Notes under the pieces: generated by a model
Told to the model about the DNA's origin: nothing
Database searches by the model: none
What the model saw: the letters and a program-made list of their open reading frames with translations, nothing else
Position numbers and translations under genes: made by a program
Shown: positions 46,076 to 56,753 of the stretch, in pieces
Position numbering within the stretch: the first letter of the stretch is position 1
Layout: every line of letters starts with the position of its first letter
Assembly (NCBI RefSeq): GCF_004153165.1
Contig: NZ_SEMD01000006.1
Location: forward strand, 124,001-188,000
Direction: 5' to 3'
From: Sporolactobacillus sp. THM7-4
GTDB lineage: Bacteria > Bacillota > Bacilli > Bacillales > Sporolactobacillaceae
Length of the DNA: 64,000 nt

Positions 46076-46630
46076 ATGTTTGACAAAAAAAAAGGTGTTC
46101 AACTGATTGGTTCGGCGAGGCATATTTTATTAAACGATCTTCAGCTTATTAAAGGGTATCTTTCCATAAAGCAGCCTGAAAAAGCAATGATGATTATCGA
46201 TCAAATAACGGAAAGATTGCGCCATCAGTCCAGACTGTCTAATTTGAATATACCGAAGTGCTGTTTTTATCTGACAACATATAGATGGTCGGCAAGCCCT
46301 TTTGATCTGACAATTGAAGTTTCGGGTTCTGAGAGTGATTTTTCTTCGTACGATCAGATGCTGTTCGAATTTTTCTCATCTTTCTTCCCGCTTTTAGAGA
46401 AACAGGCAACGGAAACAGTAAATAACGAGATGCTGGTCTCTTTTGAAACTTCAGGATCGGCTCTTAACATTCGGATGACATATGCCGGTGAACTCAATCA
46501 GCCTGATCAGGCAGAAAAAAGATTGGAAGGTCTGATACTGAATCAATCCTTGATGCGGGTTAAACACTACATAACAAAGAATAGGATCAATGGAAAAATG
46601 AGGTGGGTCGTATGTTTGTCGATCAAGTAA
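46076..46630 (+). CDS. spo0B: Spo0B, sporulation phosphotransferase
   Basis: Passes phosphate from Spo0F to Spo0A in the sporulation phosphorelay. The 184 residues show the family box [17 protein letters not shown] with the phosphorylated histidine at residue 16, then [11 protein letters not shown], and a weakly conserved C-terminal domain. It starts further into the family alignment than the B. subtilis protein (His 30 there), so the head is shorter. ATG 46076 has AGGAG 12 bases upstream, a long gap. It overlaps obgE by 19 bases, the same order as in B. subtilis. Confidence 0.92.
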   Translation: MFDKKKGVQLIGSARHILLNDLQLIKGYLSIKQPEKAMMIIDQITERLRHQSRLSNLNIPKCCFYLTTYRWSASPFDLTIEVSGSESDFSSYDQMLFEFFSSFFPLLEKQATETVNNEMLVSFETSGSALNIRMTYAGELNQPDQAEKRLEGLILNQSLMRVKHYITKNRINGKMRWVVCLSIK

Positions 46631-47895
46631 AAGTTTATGTCAAAGGCGGCGACGGCGGAAATGGAATGGTCGCTTTCAGAAGAGAGAAGTATGTGCCTGA
46701 CGGAGGGCCGGCTGGCGGAGATGGAGGAAAAGGTGCGGATGTCGTCTTCGAAGTTAATGAAGGGTTAAGGACGTTAATGGATTTCCGTTACAAGCGCCAT
46801 TTCAAAGGTCAGAAAGGTGAAAACGGCCGGACAAAGAATCAGCATGGGAAGAACGCGAGCCCGTTGACGGTCCAGGTACCCCCGGGAACTGTTGTTCGGG
46901 ACGTCAGGACCAACGAAGTGATTGCAGATTTAACGGAAAACGGTCAGAAAGCCGTTATCGCGAAAGGAGGCCGCGGAGGACGGGGAAATACCCGGTTTTC
47001 GACACCGGCGAATCCGGCCCCTTACATATCAGAAAACGGAGAGCCCGGCGAAGAACGTGAAGTACAGCTGGAGTTGAAGCTGCTTGCCGATGCAGGTATA
47101 GTTGGTTTCCCAAGTGTCGGTAAATCAACACTTCTTGCCGCGGTTACGTCGGCAAAGCCGAAAATAGCGGCTTATCATTTCACCACGCTCGTTCCTAATT
47201 TAGGGGTCGTCGCACTTGATGAAGGCAGAAGTTTCGTTGTGGCCGATCTGCCCGGTCTGATCGAGGGGGCAAGTCAGGGGGCGGGTCTGGGCTACCAGTT
47301 TCTCAGGCACATCGAACGAACGCGAGTGATTATTCACGTCGTTGATATGTCAGGAAGCGAAGGGCGCAACCCTTATGAGGATTACACAAAAATCAATGAG
47401 GAATTAAAAACCTATCAATGGCGTTTGCTTGAAAGGCCTCAGGTTGTCGCCGCCAGCAAGATGGATCTGCCCGGTGCCGATAAAAATCTTGAGGAATTTA
47501 AAAACAAAATCGGACATGATGTACCTGTATATCCGATTTCTTCGATTACCCGGTCGGGTCTTGATGCATTATTGAACAAAGTATTTGAACTGATTGAAAA
47601 GACTCCCCTGTTTCCTCTCGAAGAGGCTGAGGAAAAGAAGGAAAATAAGGTCTACCAACTGGAGAGCGAAGAGGAGCCGTTTGTCATTACACGCGATGAC
47701 GACGGGACATTCAATGTATCAGGCCCGAAAGTGGAGTTGTTATTCAAAATGACTAACTTTCACCATGATGAGGCAGTCAGACGCTTTGCCAGACAGCTTC
47801 GAAGCATGGGCGTTGACGAAGCGCTGAGAGAGAAAGGCGTCAAGGATGGGGATACGGTAAGAGTCATGGATTTTGAGTTTGAGTACACGGATTGA
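46612..47895 (+). CDS. obgE: Obg GTPase
   Basis: An essential GTPase that binds the ribosome and is needed for sporulation and stress signalling. The 427 residues have the Gly-rich Obg fold (about 1-158, many GGxGG turns), the G domain with GFPSVGKST from residue 165 and [10 protein letters not shown], and the OCT domain (about 340-427). ATG 46612 has GAGGTG upstream and lies inside spo0B. pheB-pheA, which follow in B. subtilis, are absent. Confidence 0.97.
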   Translation: MFVDQVKVYVKGGDGGNGMVAFRREKYVPDGGPAGGDGGKGADVVFEVNEGLRTLMDFRYKRHFKGQKGENGRTKNQHGKNASPLTVQVPPGTVVRDVRTNEVIADLTENGQKAVIAKGGRGGRGNTRFSTPANPAPYISENGEPGEEREVQLELKLLADAGIVGFPSVGKSTLLAAVTSAKPKIAAYHFTTLVPNLGVVALDEGRSFVVADLPGLIEGASQGAGLGYQFLRHIERTRVIIHVVDMSGSEGRNPYEDYTKINEELKTYQWRLLERPQVVAASKMDLPGADKNLEEFKNKIGHDVPVYPISSITRSGLDALLNKVFELIEKTPLFPLEEAEEKKENKVYQLESEEEPFVITRDDDGTFNVSGPKVELLFKMTNFHHDEAVRRFARQLRSMGVDEALREKGVKDGDTVRVMDFEFEYTD

Positions 47896-48024
47896 ATGTC
47901 CGGCTGCTGAGAGTGCGGGGAACGGCTGTCGAAACAGTATGGTCCGGGCACCAGCTGTTTTCGTCTGGAATGTGGAGCGCACAATCCGATATTCGTTTCC
48001 TGTCATGCGTAAAAAAACGACGGA

Positions 48025-48056
48025 TCCGGCTATAATAATAAATAGCCGGACTTTTT
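48025..48056. terminator. Terminator between obgE and niaR
   Basis: TCCGGCTAT (48025-48033) pairs with ATAGCCGGA (48042-48050), followed by CTTTTT on the plus strand. The niaR stop codon lies inside the stem. Confidence 0.8.
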
Positions 48057-48569
48057 CAGAGCCTGTTCGGCCGCGTTCAGTCGGTCAGCGGATACGGATT
48101 CCAGCTTGTGAAGATGTACACCATCCGTCAGCGAGGAGAGCAGTGAAGCACCTGTCTGGCTGAGTTTTTCCATAAACCGTTTGACATCCATTCGATTTTT
48201 AATCATCAGCGAACCGGTGATCTCTCCATAAACAGGGTGCTCAACAGTGACGTCCACTACGGTCACACCACAGTCAACAATTAAATTCAGCTCATGTTCT
48301 GTTTGTTTCAGCGTATGACGACAGGCAATGATACGCGTTTTTATTTCAGGTTTCGCCTGTCTCAGGTACAGGTAACCTTGTGATGTCGCTACGATGGGAT
48401 ACTCTTTCGCTCTGAGAAGGGAAATATCTTGTACAATCACCTGGCGGCTGACCTGCATCCGATCGGCCAGCTCACTGCCAGTGACAGGTTCCGGGGTCTG
48501 CTGAAGAAGATTCAGCACCTGTTTCCGCCTTTCTTTTCCGGACTTTCGTTTGCCTCTTGCCTGATTCAT
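48030..48569 (-). CDS. niaR: NiaR (YrxA), niacin-responsive repressor
   Basis: A 179-residue transcription regulator that represses NAD biosynthesis and niacin uptake genes when niacin is present. It has an HTH_11 DNA-binding domain (about 15-70, VTGSELADRMQVSRQVIVQDI) and a 3H ligand domain with three His-containing boxes (TEHELNLIVDCG, VEHPVYGEI, GVHLHKLE). The start ATG 48569 has GGAG upstream; TTG 48584 overlaps that site. Named nadR in B. subtilis, where it borders nifS and nadBCA; none of those is here. Confidence 0.92.
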   Translation of the reverse strand: MNQARGKRKSGKERRKQVLNLLQQTPEPVTGSELADRMQVSRQVIVQDISLLRAKEYPIVATSQGYLYLRQAKPEIKTRIIACRHTLKQTEHELNLIVDCGVTVVDVTVEHPVYGEITGSLMIKNRMDVKRFMEKLSQTGASLLSSLTDGVHLHKLESVSADRLNAAEQALKKSGYLLL

Positions 48570-48601
48570 AGGTAACAGCTCCAAGAAAGTGATTAATCAT
48601 A

Positions 48602-48629
48602 ATTATAATCCATTTTTTTGTATTGTCCA
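48602..48629 (-). promoter_or_regulatory. niaR promoter
   Basis: On the minus strand, TGGACA (48629-48624) and TATAAT (48607-48602), 16 bases apart. Confidence 0.65.
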
Positions 48630-48746
48630 TGCAGCACGGTTTCTCGTAACGTTTAACCCTGTTCCCTTCCCTTTATTAATGAATATGTGGCAAAACGCCC
48701 AAAAGGGCCATATATATAGAGTGACTTTTTAGGAGGGATGGAAACC

Positions 48747-50330
48747 GTGAAAATATATGTTGTACAGAAAGGCGATACAATGGAGGAAATAGCCAGGAAA
48801 CACGGCATGACCATTGAAGAATTCAAAAAAATGAACGCCGGGCTGACCGAATCGCAGCTGGTACATGGGATGAAAGTGAAAGTCGCTATTGGGAAAAAAC
48901 CGTTGAAGAAAATAGAACAGGCCGTGCGTTCTGAAAAAAAAGCAAAACCCCCGATTATGCAACCGAAGAAAGAAAAGAGTCCTGTTCCGAACGCTGTTTC
49001 GCCTGAAACGCCGCCTGCGAATAAACCGATTGGCGGAGCGATGCCAAATATACCGAAAGCGCCCGTTGGCGAAGCAATGCAAAATATGCCAAAAGCACCT
49101 GTTGTCAAAGTGGCGCCAAACACACCGAAAGCACCTGTCGGCGAAGCGATGCAAAATATGCCAAAAGCACCTGTTGTCAAAGTGACGCCAAACATACCGA
49201 AAGCGCCCATCGGTGGAGTGATGCAAAACATGCCGAAAGCGCCCGTTGGTGGAGTGATGCAAAGCATGCCGAAAGCGCCCGTTGGTGGAGTGATGCAAAA
49301 CATGCCGCAGGCACCCGTCGGCGGAGTGATGCAAAATATGCCGCAGGCACCCGTCGGCGGAGTGATGCAAAATATGCCGCAGGCGCCCGTCGGCGGAGTG
49401 ATGCAAAATATGCCGCAGGCGCCCGTTGGCGGAGCGATGCCCAATATACCGAAAGCACCCGTCGGCGGAGTGATGCAAAATATGCCGCAGGCGCCCGTTA
49501 CCGGAGCGATGCCAAATATACCAAAAGCACCTGTCGGCGGAGTGATGCAAAATATGCCTCAAGCACCCGTTACCGGAGCGATGCCAAACATACCGCAGGC
49601 ACCCGTCGGCGGAGTGATGCAAAATATGCCAAAATCGCCTGTCGACGGAGCCAAGCCGGCTGTCAATCCAGAAATGAAGGACTCGGGCATGGAGGGAGAA
49701 CTTGCTGCCCCTGAAACAGATTTTTCTCATGTTTTTTATCCGAAAGAAAGCCCCTATCCTGTGACAGGCGGTTTGCCGGAATTTTCATCGGGTCCGCTGC
49801 CGTCATCTGCACCAGGTTTAATGGAATCGCCTGATTATGAAACACCGGGTAAACAGGCGAAGCCTGCTGATTATGTACCTGGTCATTATCCTTTTTTGTC
49901 ACAGGGGTCGATACAAATGGATCAGCCTTACGTACCGGAAAGTGTCTGGGGGGCGCAGACTTATCCCGGCGCATCGTCAACACCGTGGATCGCACCAGAA
50001 GGGAATACGAATTATCCATACTCAGATACCGCGGGCGAGCCGTATGAGATGCCGATGCAGTATCAACCCGAAACATCCGTACCGACGGCACCGGTCATGC
50101 CGTCGTCCATAGGAGGCTACCCGCAGCCTTATTTGAAAATTCCGCAGAATCCATGCGGGTGCGGGGGCGATCAGCCATATCCTTATTCACCATTTACTCA
50201 ACCTACGGTCGGCACTTATTACGGCGGAAACCAGCCGCCGCAACCGGTTCCTTACTCCGGGATGCAATCGGCGTCTGCCCCGTTATATCAGCCGCAGGAA
50301 CCCGCTGCTCACCCCGGAGGAAAGAAATAA
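48747..50330 (+). CDS. safA: SafA, spore coat and cortex morphogenetic protein
   Basis: A LysM protein at the cortex-coat interface that organises the inner coat. The 527 residues start with a LysM domain (about 1-50, YVVQKGDTMEEIARKHG), then a basic linker. A tandem 12-residue Pro/Met/Asn repeat follows (17 copies, residues 96-299), and last a Tyr/Pro/Gln-rich tail with PCGCGG near the end. GTG 48747 has AGGAGGG 10 bases upstream; ATG 48738 is too close to it. The repeat block is much more regular than in B. subtilis SafA. coxA follows in the same direction. Overlapping minus-strand frames in the repeat are artefacts of the repetition. Confidence 0.9.
   Translation: MKIYVVQKGDTMEEIARKHGMTIEEFKKMNAGLTESQLVHGMKVKVAIGKKPLKKIEQAVRSEKKAKPPIMQPKKEKSPVPNAVSPETPPANKPIGGAMPNIPKAPVGEAMQNMPKAPVVKVAPNTPKAPVGEAMQNMPKAPVVKVTPNIPKAPIGGVMQNMPKAPVGGVMQSMPKAPVGGVMQNMPQAPVGGVMQNMPQAPVGGVMQNMPQAPVGGVMQNMPQAPVGGAMPNIPKAPVGGVMQNMPQAPVTGAMPNIPKAPVGGVMQNMPQAPVTGAMPNIPQAPVGGVMQNMPKSPVDGAKPAVNPEMKDSGMEGELAAPETDFSHVFYPKESPYPVTGGLPEFSSGPLPSSAPGLMESPDYETPGKQAKPADYVPGHYPFLSQGSIQMDQPYVPESVWGAQTYPGASSTPWIAPEGNTNYPYSDTAGEPYEMPMQYQPETSVPTAPVMPSSIGGYPQPYLKIPQNPCGCGGDQPYPYSPFTQPTVGTYYGGNQPPQPVPYSGMQSASAPLYQPQEPAAHPGGKK
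49032..49643 (+). repeat. 17 tandem 36-bp repeats inside safA
   Basis: A 612-base block encodes 17 in-frame copies of a 12-residue unit, typical form GGVMQNMPQAPV. Two alternating variants occur: 'MQNMP' units and 'MPNIP' units. The four units near 49284-49427 are nearly identical, a sign of recent expansion. Copy number is likely to vary between strains. Confidence 0.95.
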
Positions 50331-50496
50331 GCCTGTAATGGCTCAGGACCTGTACGTTCCGAAGAGGAACAAATAACAATAATCTGGAAAATGGTTTGAT
50401 TTTCATCTTCCATGAATTGGCTTTTTTTCGGAAAAATTTCATAAGCGTAAAAACCTCCTCCGCCACACATGTTATAGGTGAAAGGGGGTTTTATCA

Positions 50497-51066
50497 TTGA
50501 AAAAGACAATATTAACACTGGGTACTGCACTGGCGTTAAGCGGTGTATTAACCGGCTGTAATGCAGACCGGGGGGCATACAATAATAATCCGAATGCGCC
50601 GCGAAATGTCACTTATCGAACAGACGACCGCTACAATCCGGATTATACAAACAGACAGGCTACAGATTACAGAAATCCCGGTACGGTACGTAATGACAAT
50701 GTAAACAACGGGATGCGTACCAACCGATCGCTGGCCAAAAGAATTGCCGATCGTGCGAATCGTGTAGCCGGTGTCGATCGGACACATGTCGTTGTCACAC
50801 CAGGAAGGGTTCTGATTGGTCTGGACCTGGCAAAAGGTGTAAAAAAGACAAACGTTGATCAGGACGTTCGTTCTGCCGTTCGGCCGTTGACAGGCAACAG
50901 AGACGTCTATGTTTCATCGGACATCAAACTGGTGCGAAGGATTACTAATGTCGAAACGAATGTTAATGCAGGTGCCGGAACACGCGAAGTTCGTTCTGAC
51001 ATAACGGGAATCATCGACGATTTGTCGAATGCCATCAAACGACCGTTCCAGAATAACTCAAAATAA
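50497..51066 (+). CDS. coxA: CoxA, YhcN/YlaJ-family spore lipoprotein
   Basis: A 189-residue lipoprotein. It has a short signal peptide with lipobox LTGC (Cys 21), an Asn/Arg/Tyr-rich linker, and a YhcN/YlaJ domain (about 75-150: ANRVAGVDRTHVVVTPGRVLIGLDL). In B. subtilis coxA follows safA and its product is found in the spore cortex; the same order is seen here. The start is TTG 50497 with AAAGGGGG 8 bases upstream. It could be a substrate for the Lit-type protein encoded at 5279-5932; that is speculation. Confidence 0.9.
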   Translation: MKKTILTLGTALALSGVLTGCNADRGAYNNNPNAPRNVTYRTDDRYNPDYTNRQATDYRNPGTVRNDNVNNGMRTNRSLAKRIADRANRVAGVDRTHVVVTPGRVLIGLDLAKGVKKTNVDQDVRSAVRPLTGNRDVYVSSDIKLVRRITNVETNVNAGAGTREVRSDITGIIDDLSNAIKRPFQNNSK

Positions 51067-51084
51067 TGGTTCACCATTTCAGTT

Positions 51085-51116
51085 AAGAGCAGGGAGAAAT
51101 CCTTGCTCTTTTTTTA
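51085..51116 (+). terminator. Terminator of coxA
   Basis: An AAGAGCA-GG arm pairs with CC-TGCTCTT, followed by seven T. Confidence 0.8.
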
Positions 51117-51192
51117 AAAGTAAAAAATAGGTATAATGAGAACGGAAATGAGTTTGGTTAGTGCAGGGGGTAAGGAGGCAGGCTGCCGTCTG

Positions 51193-51213
51193 GCCTTAAG
51201 AAGGCGGTTTTTT
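51193..51213 (+). terminator. Possible attenuator ahead of yebC
   Basis: GCCTT-AAG-AAGGC (51193-51205) is followed by GG and a T-run. A TATAAT box at about 51131-51136 lies upstream, so the hairpin would be inside the yebC leader. Confidence 0.4.
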
Positions 51214-51254
51214 AAAACATTTTGAAACAGCAACAATGAGAGGAGTCATTCAGA

Positions 51255-51980
51255 ATGTCAGGACATTCAAAGTGGAATAATATACAACATAAAAAAAATG
51301 CTCAGGACGCGATTCGCGGAAAAATTTTCATGAAATTATCCAAGGATATTTTTCTTGAAGCAAGGCGCGGCGGTGGGGATCCGGATATGAATGCCGGCCT
51401 GCGTCACGCGATTGAGAAGGCAAAGGCTGCGAACATGCCAAACGATAATATTTCCCGGGCAATAAAAAAAGCAACAGGAAATCTTGATGGTGTCTCTTAT
51501 GAGGAAATCACGTACGAGGGGTATGGTCCGGGCGGCGTTGCGGTCATGGTTGACGTGTTGACAGATAACAGAAACCGTTCTGCCTCGGAAATCCGCCATG
51601 CTTTCAGCAAAAGCGGCGGTAATCTCGGCGAAAGCGGAAGCGTTGCTTTTCTGTTTGACAGGCAAGGGATTATTGAAATTGAAACAACAGAGGATACGGA
51701 TGAAGATCAGGTGATGATGGATGCCATTGACGCCGGTGCGGATGATCTGAGAACGGAAGAGGGTGAATTTATCATTACGGCGGCTCCGGATTCTTTGGAA
51801 GAGGTAAAGAAAGCACTTGAAGATAAAGGTTACGAAATTGACCGGGCCGAAGTGGCCATGATTCCAAAAACGAAGACATCATTAGCCGGCAAAGATCTGG
51901 AAAAGATGCAGGCGTTAATGGAAGCACTCGAAAATAATGATGATGTTCAAGATGTTTACAGTAATCTTGAGGAAGCCTGA
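51255..51980 (+). CDS. yebC: YebC/TACO1 family protein
   Basis: The 241 residues begin with the family's conserved GHSKWNNIQHKK and contain ANMPNDNISRAIKK and YEGYGPGGVA. YebC proteins bind nucleic acids; recent work in bacteria links members to translation of difficult proline stretches, older work to transcription control. ATG 51255 has GAGGAG upstream. The bofC gene found between yebC and ruvA in B. subtilis is missing. Confidence 0.95.
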   Translation: MSGHSKWNNIQHKKNAQDAIRGKIFMKLSKDIFLEARRGGGDPDMNAGLRHAIEKAKAANMPNDNISRAIKKATGNLDGVSYEEITYEGYGPGGVAVMVDVLTDNRNRSASEIRHAFSKSGGNLGESGSVAFLFDRQGIIEIETTEDTDEDQVMMDAIDAGADDLRTEEGEFIITAAPDSLEEVKKALEDKGYEIDRAEVAMIPKTKTSLAGKDLEKMQALMEALENNDDVQDVYSNLEEA

Positions 51981-52164
51981 TCTGTAAATGTCAGGCAATA
52001 CCAAACTTATTTTTCCGGGCGTTGGAAATTATGGGGCATTCCTTATGGATGTCCTTTTCATTTCCCTGGTATTTTGTGATTTGCGTCATAATTGTGATAT
52101 GATGTTAGATGAAAAAAAGAAATGGTCTATGGATCCGAGCGTTTCTGGATGAGGAGAAAGTATT

Positions 52165-52764
52165 GTGTTTGACTATATAAGAGGGGTTTTAACCTACCTG
52201 TCAAGCGGAGGCATTGTTATCGAACAGGGCGGGATCGGCTATCGGATCATCTGCGCGAATCCGTTCAGCTATCAGTCACAGATCCATTGTGAGACGACAG
52301 TGTATCTCTATCAGTATGTTCGGGAAGACGCGATAATTTTGTATGGTTTTCAAACACGTGAGGAACGTGAGCTCTTTGTCCGGCTGCTGTCAGTTTCAGG
52401 AATTGGTCCGAAGAACGCACTGGCCATTCTGGCAACAGGACAGCCTGAACAGATTATTCAGGCCATTGAGGCTGAAGATCATCGCTATCTGACTCAATTT
52501 CCCGGGATCGGAAAGAAAACAGCCGGACAAATTATACTTGACTTAAAGGGAAAAATGCATGATTTTGCGGTACCTTACACCTCTTTGAGCCGGGAGAGGG
52601 CGTATGGAAATGAACCTGCAGCCCTGTCTGAAGCTGTCGAAGCATTGAAAATGCTCGGCTACTCAGACAGGGAAATCAGACAGGTCGTCCCCGTTCTGGA
52701 AAAAGAAGAAATGTCCGCGGAACGTTTTGTCAAAGAAGCACTTCGCCTGATGACAAAGAGATAA
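52165..52764 (+). CDS. ruvA: Holliday junction protein RuvA
   Basis: Binds four-way DNA junctions and loads RuvB. The 199 residues have the N-terminal OB-fold (MFDYIRGVLTYLS), two helix-hairpin-helix motifs (about 70-125: VSGIGPKNALAIL and FPGIGKKTAGQII), and the C-terminal RuvB-contact domain (about 150-199, ALKMLGYSDREI). GTG 52165 has GAGGAG upstream. No LexA box was seen. ruvB follows after 18 bases. Confidence 0.96.
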   Translation: MFDYIRGVLTYLSSGGIVIEQGGIGYRIICANPFSYQSQIHCETTVYLYQYVREDAIILYGFQTREERELFVRLLSVSGIGPKNALAILATGQPEQIIQAIEAEDHRYLTQFPGIGKKTAGQIILDLKGKMHDFAVPYTSLSRERAYGNEPAALSEAVEALKMLGYSDREIRQVVPVLEKEEMSAERFVKEALRLMTKR

Positions 52765-52782
52765 ACGGGAGGGGAAGAACAG

Positions 52783-53784
52783 ATGGAAGAGGATCGTCTG
52801 CTTTCGAGTGAATCAACCCTCGAAGACCAGGGACTGGATCACTCGATTCGGCCAGCAGATTTGGACCATTATATCGGACAAAACCCGATCAAGGAGAATC
52901 TGAAGATTTTTATTCAGGCTGCCAGGGAACGAAGTGAACCTCTGGATCATGTTCTGCTTTACGGGCCACCCGGACTTGGAAAGACCACTTTAGCGATGAT
53001 TATCGCTACTGAAATGGGTGTCAATATCCGAACCACATCCGGCCCGGCACTTGAGAGGCCGGGAGATCTGGCCGCCGTACTCTCTTCGCTTGAGCCTTGC
53101 GATGTGCTTTTTATCGACGAAATTCATCGCTTAAGCCGAAATGTGGAAGAAGTTCTCTATCCTGCGATGGAAGACTTTTTTCTCGATATCGTACTGGGGA
53201 AAGACGACACGGCTCATTCGGTGCGCCTGAATCTTCCACCGTTTACGCTTGTAGGAGCGACGACAAGGGCGGGCTATCTATCACCGCCGCTCCGTGATCG
53301 ATTCGGTGTCATCAGCCGGCTCCAATTTTACAGTCCGGATGAGCTTTCACTGATTGTAAAGAGAACGGCTTCGGTACTCGGAACGTCGATCGATCAGGAG
53401 GCTTGTCTCGAGATTGCCCGGCGGTCGCGGGGGACACCCCGTATTGCAAACCGATTATTAAAAAGAATAAGAGATTTTGCTCAGGTTGAAATGGATGGCC
53501 GCATCGATAAAACGGTCGCACGAACCGGCCTTGAACGCCTTCAGGTCGATGAAGCGGGTCTGGATCGTGTAGATCATCAATTATTGAAGGGAATCATTGA
53601 GAAATTCGGCGGAGGCCCGGTCGGATTGGATACGATTGCTGCGGCGATCGGCGAGGAACGTCATACGATTGAAGACGTTCATGAGCCCTATCTGCTTCAG
53701 ATCGGATATATACAGAGAACCCCGCGTGGCCGTATTGTGACGGAACATGCTTATAAACACTTCAATATAAGACAGGAAGATTAA
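52783..53784 (+). CDS. ruvB: Holliday junction helicase RuvB
   Basis: The AAA+ motor that drives branch migration. The 333 residues have Walker A GPPGLGKT from residue 61, Walker [18 protein letters not shown] sensor 1 and the winged helix with [13 protein letters not shown] at the end. ATG 52783 has GGGAGGGG upstream. It forms one operon with ruvA and, 3 bases downstream, the DUF2905 gene. Confidence 0.98.
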   Translation: MEEDRLLSSESTLEDQGLDHSIRPADLDHYIGQNPIKENLKIFIQAARERSEPLDHVLLYGPPGLGKTTLAMIIATEMGVNIRTTSGPALERPGDLAAVLSSLEPCDVLFIDEIHRLSRNVEEVLYPAMEDFFLDIVLGKDDTAHSVRLNLPPFTLVGATTRAGYLSPPLRDRFGVISRLQFYSPDELSLIVKRTASVLGTSIDQEACLEIARRSRGTPRIANRLLKRIRDFAQVEMDGRIDKTVARTGLERLQVDEAGLDRVDHQLLKGIIEKFGGGPVGLDTIAAAIGEERHTIEDVHEPYLLQIGYIQRTPRGRIVTEHAYKHFNIRQED

Positions 53785-53787
53785 ACA

Positions 53788-53988
53788 ATGGGCGATTTTG
53801 GTAAAATAATCATGGTCATTGGGATCATTCTTTTTTTTATTGGATTGTGCTGGCCGCTGGTCGGGCGTCTTCCAGGTGATATTTTTATCAAAAAAGGAAA
53901 TGTAACGTTTATGTTTCCGGTTGTGACTTGTCTTGTCATCAGTATTGTTTTGTCGCTGATTTTTTATCTGATCAGTCATTTTCGTTAA
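53788..53988 (+). CDS. DUF2905 small membrane protein
   Basis: A 66-residue protein with two hydrophobic helices (about 7-24 and 42-62) around the family signature GRLPGDIFIKKGN. It starts 3 bases after ruvB with AGGAAG overlapping the ruvB end, so it is co-transcribed. This link to ruvB is common in bacilli; the function is unknown. Confidence 0.85.
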   Translation: MGDFGKIIMVIGIILFFIGLCWPLVGRLPGDIFIKKGNVTFMFPVVTCLVISIVLSLIFYLISHFR

Positions 53989-54093
53989 AAAGAATTTATC
54001 CGGGAGCCGGGCTGACCCTCCCCCTGAAGAAAAAATCGGGTAGCGGGCCGGCGGGTTTGAACTCCCTTTTTAGTGAAAGAGGCGTTATATACA

Positions 54094-55137
54094 TTGGATG
54101 TATCAGAATTTGATTATGAATTACCTGAAGAATTGATTGCACAGACGCCGCTCAAAGACCGTGCGGCTTCCAGATTGATGGTGATTAATCCGAATAAAGA
54201 TACGATTTATCATCATCATTTCAGTGAAATTATGGATTACCTGAATCCCGGGGACTGTCTTGTTCTTAACGATACAAAAGTTCTTCCGGCACGTCTGATC
54301 GGTTATAAAGAAGAAACAGGTGCAAAAATTGAACTGCTTCTTCTGAAACAGACAGAAGGGGATTCGTGGGAGTGCCTGGTAAAACCGGCAAAACGGGTAC
54401 ACGAAGGGGTACATATTCAGTTCGGCGAAGGAAAGCTCGAAGCCGTTTGCGATAAAGAACTCGATGAAGGCCGCCGGATTGTGACCTTTCACTATGAAGG
54501 CATTTTTTATGAGGTTCTGGAAGAACTGGGGAAAATGCCGCTTCCGCCCTATATAAAAAAACAGCTCGATGATCCGAACCTCTATCAGACAGTCTATGCG
54601 AAACATCGCGGCTCGGCTGCCGCACCGACCGCCGGCCTGCATTTTACGAAAGAACTGCTCAGCCGGATTGAAGCGAAAGGTATTCATATTGTATTTATTA
54701 CTCTCCACGTCGGTTTGGGAACATTCAGACCGGTTAAAGTGGACAAAATAGAAGAGCATAAAATGCATGCAGAATTTTATCAAATGACAAAAGACGCAGC
54801 CGAAACTTTAACGAGGGCCAGAAAAGAAGGCAAAAGAGTGATTGCCTGCGGGACAACTGTCATCCGGACCCTGGAGACCATTACGGCAAAATTTGACGGG
54901 GAATTTCGTGAAGCCTCCGGCTGGACGGATATATTTATCTATCCGGGCTATCAATACAGGGCGATTGACGGGATGATTACGAATTTTCATCTGCCAAAGT
55001 CGACTCTGATTATGCTTGTCAGTGCTTTTGCCGGAAGGGATTTTGTTTTAAAGGCATATAGAGAGGCTGTAAAGGAGAAATATCGTTTCTTCAGTTTCGG
55101 CGATGCCATGTTCATCGAGGAAGGAATTAAGAGCTAA
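54094..55137 (+). CDS. queA: tRNA preQ1(34) S-adenosylmethionine ribosyltransferase-isomerase
   Basis: Converts preQ1 in tRNA to epoxyqueuosine using S-adenosylmethionine as ribosyl donor. The 347 residues contain [40 protein letters not shown] and the C-terminal SDIFI-like region ([10 protein letters not shown]). The start is probably TTG 54094, with AGAGG 11 bases upstream; GTG 54073 is an alternative. The stop is directly followed by the tgt start, so both are in one operon. Confidence 0.95.
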   Translation: MDVSEFDYELPEELIAQTPLKDRAASRLMVINPNKDTIYHHHFSEIMDYLNPGDCLVLNDTKVLPARLIGYKEETGAKIELLLLKQTEGDSWECLVKPAKRVHEGVHIQFGEGKLEAVCDKELDEGRRIVTFHYEGIFYEVLEELGKMPLPPYIKKQLDDPNLYQTVYAKHRGSAAAPTAGLHFTKELLSRIEAKGIHIVFITLHVGLGTFRPVKVDKIEEHKMHAEFYQMTKDAAETLTRARKEGKRVIACGTTVIRTLETITAKFDGEFREASGWTDIFIYPGYQYRAIDGMITNFHLPKSTLIMLVSAFAGRDFVLKAYREAVKEKYRFFSFGDAMFIEEGIKS

Positions 55138-56280
<1,143 letters not shown>

Positions 56281-56300
56281 AACACAAAGGGAGGCTCACT

Positions 56301-56639
56301 ATGGGTAACTTAGGCGGAACATTAATACCATTAATTATCTTCATTGGTATTTTTTACTTTTTGCTCATTCGTCCGCAGCAAAAAAGGGCAAAAGAAACGA
56401 AAACCATGCAGTCATCGCTGTCGAGAGGGGATAAGATTATCACTATTGGCGGTCTGCAGGGGACCGTGGATTCACTTGATGATCAAAATGTGGTCCTGAG
56501 GTGCGGCGGAAGCAAACTGACTTTCGAGCGGAGTGCGGTTCGCGCCATTTTGAAAAAGGCAGGATCACACGGCGATCACGAGAAGGATGAATCAAAGAAG
56601 GAAGTCAAAGCCGAATCTGCAGAAAAAGCGGAAAAATAA
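56301..56639 (+). CDS. yajC: Preprotein translocase subunit YajC
   Basis: A small single-pass membrane protein associated with SecDF. The 112 residues have one helix (about 6-24, IFIGIFYFLLIRPQQK), the basic RPQQKRAKE box, the KIITIGGLQGTV domain, and a charged Glu/Lys tail. ATG 56301 has AAAGGGAGG upstream. It ends the queA-tgt-yajC operon; a shared terminator follows. Confidence 0.95.
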   Translation: MGNLGGTLIPLIIFIGIFYFLLIRPQQKRAKETKTMQSSLSRGDKIITIGGLQGTVDSLDDQNVVLRCGGSKLTFERSAVRAILKKAGSHGDHEKDESKKEVKAESAEKAEK

Positions 56640-56713
56640 AAAAAAGTGCCCGTTTGTTAAGGCACGGATGGTTCTGATTATTGATTAACTGAATGTTCAT
56701 TCTGGACTGATTT

Positions 56714-56753
56714 AAAAAGACAGCGTCCCTGGAAGGGGAGCCGCTGTCTTTTT
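56714..56753. terminator. Bidirectional terminator between yajC and the yrzE-like gene
   Basis: AAAAAGACAGCG (56714-56725) pairs perfectly with CGCTGTCTTTTT (56742-56753), with A/T runs on both sides. Confidence 0.9.

Noticed and set aside
49032-49643. Regular repeats resembling a CRISPR array
   Set aside because: The period is a constant 36 bases with no unique spacers, and every unit is in frame inside safA.
48653-49730. Long minus-strand open frames opposite the safA repeats
   Set aside because: They exist only because the 36-bp repeats lack stops in several frames. Their products are repetitive nonsense, and safA on the plus strand has the LysM domain and ribosome binding site.
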